Origin: Massilia sp. Bi118
Lineage (GTDB): Bacteria > Pseudomonadota > Gammaproteobacteria > Burkholderiales > Burkholderiaceae_D
Direction: 5' to 3'
NCBI RefSeq assembly: GCF_918697865.1
Contig: NZ_CAKKMV010000016.1
Span: 61,757-125,756, forward strand
DNA length: 64,000 nucleotides
Shown: positions 58,642-64,000 of the stretch, in pieces
Layout of the letters: each line of letters starts with the position of its first letter
Numbering within the stretch: position 1 is the stretch's first letter
Made by a program: the position numbers and the translations under genes
The notes under the pieces: generated by a model
What the model saw: the letters and a program-made list of their open reading frames with translations, nothing else
What the model was told of the DNA's origin: nothing
The model's database searches: none

Positions 58642-58971
58642 TTAAATTCCGGCATACCACTCGTAGCCCTGGTCCTCCCAGTAGCCGCCAGCGCCGCCGC
58701 GGATGTGTCCCGGGCGCGCCACGACAAGGATGCGCATCAGGTCCACCTGCATATAGCCCTGCGGCTGGCCATCGGGACCCGGCCGGGCCGTTATCGACAG
58801 CAGCGGCGCCTCGAAGTTGGACGCCCTGCCCCAGTACAGGTGAGGATGGGCGTTGAAGATACCCAGGCCGCTCATCAGCATCAGGAAGAAGCTGATGACG
58901 TTAATCCAGTGCATGAGGCGGACCGGCAGACGATGCCGGTAGAACGATGGTCGCACGCGGGAAGGCTGCAT
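58642..58971 (-). pseudogene. Truncated cytochrome b (thiosulfate-reductase-type) remnant
   Basis: The frame has 109 codons. Residues of about 12-65 match the N-terminus of a cytochrome b561-type subunit (RLPVRLMHWINVISFFLML, SGLGIFNAHPHLYWGRASNFE). The rest of the protein, including the later transmembrane helices and haem ligands expected for a family length of about 210, is missing. After residue 70 the sequence (GYMQVDLMRILVVARPG) does not resemble the family and the frame ends in a TAA. This looks like a deletion fusion. No molybdenum oxidoreductase partner is nearby. Confidence 0.65.
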
Positions 58972-59037
58972 GGCCTGGCTCCGGAAAGCACGATGCTCTT
59001 CGAAGCTTCGACTGCCGGCAAGCGCGAAGGTTGCGGA

Positions 59038-60000
59038 TCAGTCGCGCTCCACCCTCCCCGCAAACCACGTCGCCAGCGCCGAGCCGGACAGGTTGTGCCA
59101 CACGCTGAACAAAGCGCTCGGCACCGCGGCCAGCGGACTGAAATGCGCGGCCGCCAGCGCGGCGCCAAGCCCGGAGTTCTGCATGCCGGTCTCCAGCATC
59201 ACCGCCTTGCGCTTGGCAAGGCTCATCCCGAACATCCTGGCGAACAGATACCCCAGCGCAAAGCCGAGCAGATTGTGCAGGATGACCGCCGCCAGGATCA
59301 GCAAGCCGTTTGCCATGATTTTCGGCTGGTTCAGGGAGACGATGATCGCGATGATCAGCACGATAGCGATTGTCGACACAAGCGGCAAAGCCTTCACGCT
59401 GGCCGCAGCCTGCTTCCGAAAAAGCATCTTCACGACGATGCCCAGCACGATGGGCACGATCAGCACCTTCACGATATCGGTGAACAGGGATTCCGCGTTA
59501 ATGTCCATCCACGTGCCGGCCAGCAGTGATACCAGGGCTGGTGTGGCAAGCGGCGCGATCAGCGTCGACACCGCGCCAATCGAGACCCCGAGCGCGACAT
59601 CGCCCTTGGCCAGGAAGGTCATCACATTGGACGCAGTCCCGCTCGGGCAGCAGCCGACCAGGATGACGCCGACCGCGATGTCTGGCGGCAGCCGCAGCGC
59701 GACCGCGAGCAGGTAAGCAATGCCCGGCATGATGAGGTAATGGCCGATCACGCCGATGGCAACGTCTGCCGGCCGGCGAAACACTTCCCGGAAATCCGCC
59801 GCAGAAAGCGTCAGGCCCATGCCGAACATGACGATGCCCAGCAGCGGCGTGATCCAGGATTTATAGCCGACGAATAACTGCGGCGCAAAAAATCCGAAGC
59901 CGGCCATCAGGATGACCCAGAGCGCAAATGTCTTTCCGACGAAGGTGCTGGCTTTTTCCACTGCGTTCACGCGCTTCCCCATGTGTGATTCATCAGGCAT
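59038..60000 (-). CDS. Bile acid:sodium symporter (BASS) family transporter
   Basis: This protein has 320 residues and ten hydrophobic segments. Family blocks include FGMGLTLSAADFREVFRRP, GVILVGCCPSGTASNVMTFLAKGDVALGVSIG (the first sodium-binding crossover) and ETGMQNSGLGAALAAAHFSP (the second). These identify a BASS/SBF family member; bacterial relatives transport pantoate, pyruvate-like acids or other organic anions with sodium. The specific substrate is not evident. ATG at 60000 or 59982 is possible; the longer frame to 60159 overlaps the ftsZ-like promoter region and is rejected. Confidence 0.86.
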   Translation of the reverse strand: MPDESHMGKRVNAVEKASTFVGKTFALWVILMAGFGFFAPQLFVGYKSWITPLLGIVMFGMGLTLSAADFREVFRRPADVAIGVIGHYLIMPGIAYLLAVALRLPPDIAVGVILVGCCPSGTASNVMTFLAKGDVALGVSIGAVSTLIAPLATPALVSLLAGTWMDINAESLFTDIVKVLIVPIVLGIVVKMLFRKQAAASVKALPLVSTIAIVLIIAIIVSLNQPKIMANGLLILAAVILHNLLGFALGYLFARMFGMSLAKRKAVMLETGMQNSGLGAALAAAHFSPLAAVPSALFSVWHNLSGSALATWFAGRVERD

Positions 60001-60099
60001 TGTATGTCGGCAATGATCGCCTTGTGCGGGAAGTGCAGTGTTCCGGATCCACCTTTTGCCGGTAAAGCACCACCTATTACAAATGGTTTCGAATGTAAC

Positions 60100-60109
60100 G
60101 TTTGCAAAC
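60100..60109. promoter_or_regulatory. 10-bp palindrome between the BASS and ftsZ-like genes
   Basis: GTTTGCAAAC is perfectly palindromic and overlaps a possible -35-like TTGCAA (60102-60107) in the divergent gap 60001-60214. It may be an operator; one copy only was seen. Confidence 0.35.
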
Positions 60110-60214
60110 TTTCCCGTGCGCTTCTTAGCAAGTAGTCTAATGGGCTCAGCATTAGCCAACGCTCGTCATCGCGCATTCGCGCCTGTCGGGAGCACTACTC
60201 AAACGGAGTCTTCC

Positions 60215-61384
60215 TTGTCCGAATCACAAGTCCCCCAACCGGAAACGGTCATCAAGATCGTCGGCATCGGCGGCGCCGGCGGCAATGCCGTCAGCCATAT
60301 GGCGTCCCTGGGCCTGCCCGCCTTCGAATTCATCTGCGCGAATACGGACGCGCAAGCACTGTCGAACACCCAGACCGAAAAGCGCATACAGCTCGGCGAG
60401 AGCGGCCTTGGCGCCGGCAGCGACCCGATGGTCGGCCGTGAAAGCGCGATCCGCGAACGCACCGTCATCGCCGACGCGCTCAAGGGCGCCGACATGGTCT
60501 TCCTCACCGCCGGCATGGGCGGCGGCACCGGCACCGGCGCCGCGCCCGTGGTCGCCGAAGTGGCGCGCGAGCTGGGCATCCTGACCGTCGGCGTGGTATC
60601 GAAACCCTTCGACTTCGAAGGCCCGCGCCGCATGCGCGTGGCCGAAGAAGGCATCGCGACCCTGGCACGCTGCGTCGACTCGCTCGTCATCGTCCTCAAC
60701 AGCCGCCTCGAGGAAGTCCTGGGCGAGGACATCACGCAAAAGCAGGCCTTCGCCGCCGCCGACGAGATCCTGAGCAAGGCGGTGACCGGCATCGCCGAAA
60801 TCATTACCGTGCCCGGCATGATCAACGTCGACTTCGAGGACGTCCGCACCGTGATGCGCCAGACCGGCATGGCGATGATGGGCTCGGCCCAGCACAGCGG
60901 CGAGGACCGCGCCGTGAAGGCGGCCGAAGAAGCGATCGCCTGCCCGCTGCTCGACGGCTCCAACCTGCGGGCTGCGCGCGGGGTGCTGGTCAACATCGCC
61001 GCATCCGAGGAAACGCTGAAGCTGCGTGAGACCAAGCTGGTGATGAATACGATCTGCACGCAGACCAGCGATGACGCGATCATCAAGTTTGGTGCGGTAT
61101 ATGACGAGTCGCTGGGGGATGCCTTGCGGGTGACTGTGGTGGCGACTGGCTTGAACCGGCCCAGCGACTTTGCCGGGGCAAAGCGGTCCCTGATCTCGCG
61201 CCTGGTGCCGGGGTCGCCGGTGAATCAGGTGCGCGGCGGCGGGCTGAGAGACAGCCAGTCGCAGTCGGTCCTGCGGCAGCCGGCTTCGCGCATGGCGGCC
61301 CAGCCGGGATCGGCCCAGCACGAGCAGCGTGCGGAGCCGGGGCCGCAACAGCCCGCTGCCGGGAGCGACAACCGGCGCGCCTGA
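60215..61384 (+). CDS. ftsZ: FtsZ paralogue lacking the C-terminal conserved peptide (TTG start)
   Basis: This protein has 389 residues. The tubulin-type GTPase fold is complete: VGIGGAGGNAVSHM (T1), ANTDAQAL, MGGGTGTGAAPVVAEVA (the T4 signature) and NVDFEDVRTVM (the T7 catalytic loop), so GTP binding and polymerisation are plausible. After about residue 320 comes a Gln/Ser/Pro/Arg linker that ends SDNRRA without the DIPAFLRKQ-like peptide that normal FtsZ uses to bind FtsA, ZipA and other partners. The start is a TTG with GGAG six bases upstream; an ATG at 60140 is the alternative. No dcw genes (ftsA, ftsQ, lpxC) are nearby, so this is a second FtsZ. Confidence 0.88.
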   Translation: MSESQVPQPETVIKIVGIGGAGGNAVSHMASLGLPAFEFICANTDAQALSNTQTEKRIQLGESGLGAGSDPMVGRESAIRERTVIADALKGADMVFLTAGMGGGTGTGAAPVVAEVARELGILTVGVVSKPFDFEGPRRMRVAEEGIATLARCVDSLVIVLNSRLEEVLGEDITQKQAFAAADEILSKAVTGIAEIITVPGMINVDFEDVRTVMRQTGMAMMGSAQHSGEDRAVKAAEEAIACPLLDGSNLRAARGVLVNIAASEETLKLRETKLVMNTICTQTSDDAIIKFGAVYDESLGDALRVTVVATGLNRPSDFAGAKRSLISRLVPGSPVNQVRGGGLRDSQSQSVLRQPASRMAAQPGSAQHEQRAEPGPQQPAAGSDNRRA

Positions 61385-61394
61385 CCCGGCGTCC

Positions 61395-63458
61395 TCACAT
61401 CGCAAGTCCGATATCGCCTTCAAGCACCGCGGTCTTGAGCCGCGGCCGCGCGCCGCTCTTCCACAGTGCGGCAGTGTGCACTACCCGGTAGCGGATGTCG
61501 CCGCCATCCGGCCGTTCGCTGCGCGCGATCGGCCGCGGGATGCAGACGAACTCGGTGCGCATTTCCGCCGCCGACAATCGAACTTTGGAATAGCCATGTC
61601 CGCCAAGATCGACAAATTCGAGGTGAGGCGCCAGGTTCGGATTGGACAGCGATCGTGCGCGCTCGAGGTCGAAACTCTTTGCATATTCCAGGCATGAACG
61701 GACGCCGTGCTTCAGCAGCATGTTGTGGGTCCATTCCGGCCTGGCGCCACCCTCCTTGTCCGCGAGGAAGAGCGGGCGCAAGGGAGCGTTCTTCGGCAGC
61801 GTGTGCTCGTAGGCTTCCATGGTGCCGGGACTGGTGAGCGACGCGCCCACGAAGCTCAAGCCGACCGGCTCGAATTTGCCGGGCGGGAGCTCCGCAGCCG
61901 CATAGCCGGCCCAGAAGCTGTGACGGTCGCCCGAGACGATCGCGAAGCCCGTGATGTTCGCATCGCGCACGAGCTGGTAGATTTCCGTTCGCTCCGCCCA
62001 GGCCGTGCCGTAATCGTATCCGCTCAGCGCTGCGTAAGTGTGAGGCGGCCAGGACTCCTTGGTCAGTCCGGCGGGCAGGTTCTGCGGGTCCGCACGCGAA
62101 TCGAGCGCAGCCAGCGAGTTGCCCCAGATTTTCCACGTCGCCGTCGATGTCCTCAGCTTGCCCTTGAACCAGGCCTTCTGCTCCCTGCCGAGGATGGTTT
62201 GCGGCGGCGCCTTCCGTTGCGGGTTGGGCACATTGGTATCGTTGTGGCTGACGACCGCAGGAGGATTGCCGCCGTTGAAGTCGCGCCCGCCGTCCAGGAT
62301 CCGCATCACCGACTCGGGAAACATCCCCATGAACTCCTTGCCGACCATTTGATCGAGCGAGGGATCGCCGAACGAGTCCGCGCTCCGGTAGCTGTGCTGG
62401 TCAGTGATGATCAGGTCCAGGTGCCGGCCATAGCGCAGCGCCCGATAGCCCTTGAGGCTGTCGATCGCTGCCAGGTTGTTCGGCTCCATTCCCAACCCAT
62501 GGTCGTCGAACTCCTTGATCGGCACGTTCTTGACAGCGGGCGGATCGAAGCGTTCGAGCAGGCGCTTCCCGCGCATGACCCGTGCGGGGATATATTCGAA
62601 CCAGGCCTGGTTCGCCGCCACCTTGACGCTCTGGCCGGGCTGTTCGAACGCGCCCGCCTTGACGATGCTTTGCCAACCTTGCCACGAGAATTCGTGGTTA
62701 TCCCAGATGGCGACGAAGGGCCAGCGCGCACGTGCGTCCTGCAGGTCGGGATCGAGTAGATAGCCCTTGTAGATGGCCCTGTAGCCGTCGACGGTCAGCG
62801 GAATGTGGAACTTGCCGACCTTGTGACCGTCCGGGATGCGCGCCACCTCATAGATCGTGCGGTCATAGCGGGTCTGCACTTCGTCCGGGTATTCGACCAC
62901 CTCGTAGATGAAATCGCCGAGATGCAGCACGAAGCCGAGCTGTTCGGCGGCGGGCGCACGTTCGTCTTCGTAGATCATCCGGCGGTAGGCGTTGAGCTTG
63001 CCCTCATTGACATCCTGGCAGCTCACGAATGCGAAGTTCACGGTACGCGGATCGTTCGGCAAGGGCGCGGTGATCGTACGGCCGACCCGGCTGCCCTTGC
63101 CCTCGGCGTCGGCAAACCGGTACCAGTAGATGCGCGCCGGGCTGAGGCCGCCGAGCAGGACACGCGCGGTCCAGTCCTGGTCGCTGGAGACTGGTACGTT
63201 GGCGCGCGCGATGACCCGGTGGAATGCCTCATCCTCCGCCACCTCGACAGTCAGGACCTGGTGCGTCTCCCCTTCGAACGGGCGCCGGGTCCAGAGAATG
63301 ACGCTGTGCGGGTCGGGATCACCCGAAGCAACGCCTTGTGGATAGAGGTCGCGCCGCTCATGCCAGCCGATTCGGGAAGCCCGGGCCGGGCCGACCCATG
63401 CCAGGGAAGCGCCGATTGCCGCGGCGGCTTTGAGGAAGGATCGACGGCTGCAGCTCAT
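61395..63458 (-). CDS. phoD: Tat-exported alkaline phosphatase PhoD
   Basis: This protein has 687 residues. A twin-arginine signal (SCSRRSFLKAAAAIG) is followed by a PhoD N-terminal domain (LYPQGVASGDPDPHSVILWTR) and the metallophosphatase domain: VSCQDVNEGK, FVLHLGDFIYE, FVAIWDNHEFSWQ, ITDQHSYRS, NSLAALDSRA and FAIVSGDRHSFWAGY supply the Fe/Ca ligands of the PhoD family. It should hydrolyse phosphomonoesters and/or diesters in the periplasm or outside the cell, normally under phosphate limitation. ATG 63458 has AGGAG eight bases upstream; the start at 63494 would mask the Tat signal. Length is on the long side for PhoD. No Pho box was confirmed. Confidence 0.9.
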   Translation of the reverse strand: MSCSRRSFLKAAAAIGASLAWVGPARASRIGWHERRDLYPQGVASGDPDPHSVILWTRRPFEGETHQVLTVEVAEDEAFHRVIARANVPVSSDQDWTARVLLGGLSPARIYWYRFADAEGKGSRVGRTITAPLPNDPRTVNFAFVSCQDVNEGKLNAYRRMIYEDERAPAAEQLGFVLHLGDFIYEVVEYPDEVQTRYDRTIYEVARIPDGHKVGKFHIPLTVDGYRAIYKGYLLDPDLQDARARWPFVAIWDNHEFSWQGWQSIVKAGAFEQPGQSVKVAANQAWFEYIPARVMRGKRLLERFDPPAVKNVPIKEFDDHGLGMEPNNLAAIDSLKGYRALRYGRHLDLIITDQHSYRSADSFGDPSLDQMVGKEFMGMFPESVMRILDGGRDFNGGNPPAVVSHNDTNVPNPQRKAPPQTILGREQKAWFKGKLRTSTATWKIWGNSLAALDSRADPQNLPAGLTKESWPPHTYAALSGYDYGTAWAERTEIYQLVRDANITGFAIVSGDRHSFWAGYAAAELPPGKFEPVGLSFVGASLTSPGTMEAYEHTLPKNAPLRPLFLADKEGGARPEWTHNMLLKHGVRSCLEYAKSFDLERARSLSNPNLAPHLEFVDLGGHGYSKVRLSAAEMRTEFVCIPRPIARSERPDGGDIRYRVVHTAALWKSGARPRLKTAVLEGDIGLAM

Positions 63459-63601
63459 TTTTTCACTCCTGGCAAAATGCCCATGATGAGCCATTCGCGC
63501 TCGCCATAGTCATTTTTTTGATGCATACATCCAGGGTTTGCCGGGCCAGATTCACGACATGCCAGCAGTACTCCAGGTGAGCGTTTCCAGTAGTTCAAAT
63601 G

Positions 63602-63634
63602 CAAAAAGCCCGCCCAGAATTAACTGGACGGGCT
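63602..63634 (-). terminator. Intrinsic terminator of the rRNA operon
   Basis: On the minus strand AGCCCGTCCAG pairs with CTGGGCGGGCT (one G-U) around a six-base loop, followed by TTTTT. It lies 15 bases beyond the 5S 3' end. Confidence 0.85.
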
Positions 63635-63648
63635 CTGCTTAATAATTA

Positions 63649-63763
63649 GCCTGACGATAACCTACTTTCACACTGGTTGCAGCACTATCATCGGCGCAAA
63701 GTCGTTTCACGGTCCTGTTCGGGATGGGAAGGGGTGGTACCGACTTGCTATGGTCATCAGGCA
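63649..63763 (-). rRNA. rrf: 5S ribosomal RNA
   Basis: This 115-base minus-strand gene begins TGCCTGATGACCATAGCAAG and ends GTTATCGTCAGGC. The ends pair to form helix I (GCCTGA/TCAGGC), and the internal CCACCCCTTCCCATCCCGAAC is the universal 5S core (bases near 63715-63737). It is complete. It follows the 23S gene by about 120 bases, the normal 23S-5S spacing. Confidence 0.95.
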
Positions 63764-63884
63764 TAAACTGTACGCGTGTCGCTTCGTTAATGCGTTACGC
63801 CACGCTGAATCCGGAAGAAGCAAGTTTTACTTGTAATCTGTTGTGTCAACAAACAGCTGTCATTGACCTGGCTTTTGACTGCCA

Positions 63885-64000
63885 AGGTTATAGGGACAAG
63901 CCGTACGGGCAATTAGTACTGGTTAGCTTAATGCATTACTGCACTTCCACACCCAGCCTATCAACGTCCTGGTCTCGAACGACCCTTCAAGGAGCTCAAG
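63885..64000 (-). rRNA. rrl: 23S ribosomal RNA, 3' end (partial)
   Basis: The minus strand at the window edge reads the last domain of betaproteobacterial 23S: GACGTTGATAGGCTGGGTGT, then TTAAGCTAACCAGTACTAAT and the terminal GGCTTGTCCCTATAACC that pairs with the 23S 5' end. The rest of the gene lies to the right of the window. The exact 3' end is uncertain by a few bases. Confidence 0.93.

Noticed and set aside
1..64000. Prophage, insertion sequences, integrases, tRNAs or CRISPR arrays
   Set aside because: No transposase, integrase, phage structural gene other than T6SS homologues, tRNA fold or regular short repeats with spacers was seen on either strand.

Overview
The window is GC-rich, double-stranded bacterial chromosome with dense coding on both strands. 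The end of an rRNA operon lies at the right edge. The betaproteobacterial 23S/5S sequence and the gene set (FetAB, Rnk, a complete-looking T6SS, two-partner secretion, FHA-type exoprotein) suggest Oxalobacteraceae, most likely the Massilia/Telluria/Duganella group. That assignment is inference from composition and gene content. I see no insertion sequences, tRNAs or CRISPR arrays.

Region 1 (1-5.8 kb) is housekeeping and transport: a DUF3943 protein cut by the window edge, an iron-export ABC pair (fetA, fetB), a PYROXD2-like FAD oxidoreductase, the nucleoside diphosphate kinase regulator rnk and an MFS transporter. Region 2 (6-12 kb, plus strand) has an exported caspase-fold protein with a coiled coil and an outer-membrane barrel. 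It is followed by a tight four-gene set: a haem-motif DUF3365/HAMP membrane sensor, a Ser/Thr kinase, a PP2C phosphatase and an unknown protein.

Region 3 (12-34 kb, minus strand) is one long type VI secretion cluster. In order of transcription it reads tssA, tssB, tssC, hcp, tagJ, tssE, tssF, tssG, tssH, a DUF4280 PAAR-like tip protein, vgrG, an FHA protein, tssK, tssL (with an OmpA domain), tssM, tagF and a small unknown gene. No tssJ lipoprotein gene is present. hcp is bracketed by strong GC stem-loops. The kinase/phosphatase pair of region 2 and the FHA protein suggest post-translational threonine-phosphorylation control.

Region 4 (34-44.4 kb) starts across an AT-rich divergent control region. 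It carries a second Ser/Thr kinase with a DUF4384 tail, a periplasmic OmpA-like protein, and a two-partner secretion pair: a TpsB transporter and a 1,890-residue TpsA exoprotein. The exoprotein ends in an intact-looking caspase/metacaspase domain after two exact-period 819-nt copies of a three-domain YDG module. This exported-caspase architecture is the most unusual object in the window.

Region 5 (44.4-64 kb) is mixed: an S9 peptidase resembling chloroplast glutamyl endopeptidase, a 1,680-residue kinase/AAA/GAF/GGDEF signalling protein, an OsmC-YcaO fusion, an MHS-family citrate-type symporter with a divergent LysR regulator, an MBL-fold hydrolase, a small unknown protein, a truncated cytochrome b remnant, a BASS-family transporter, a stand-alone FtsZ paralogue lacking the usual C-terminal peptide, a Tat-exported PhoD phosphatase, and then the rRNA terminator, 5S and the 3' end of 23S, all on the minus strand.
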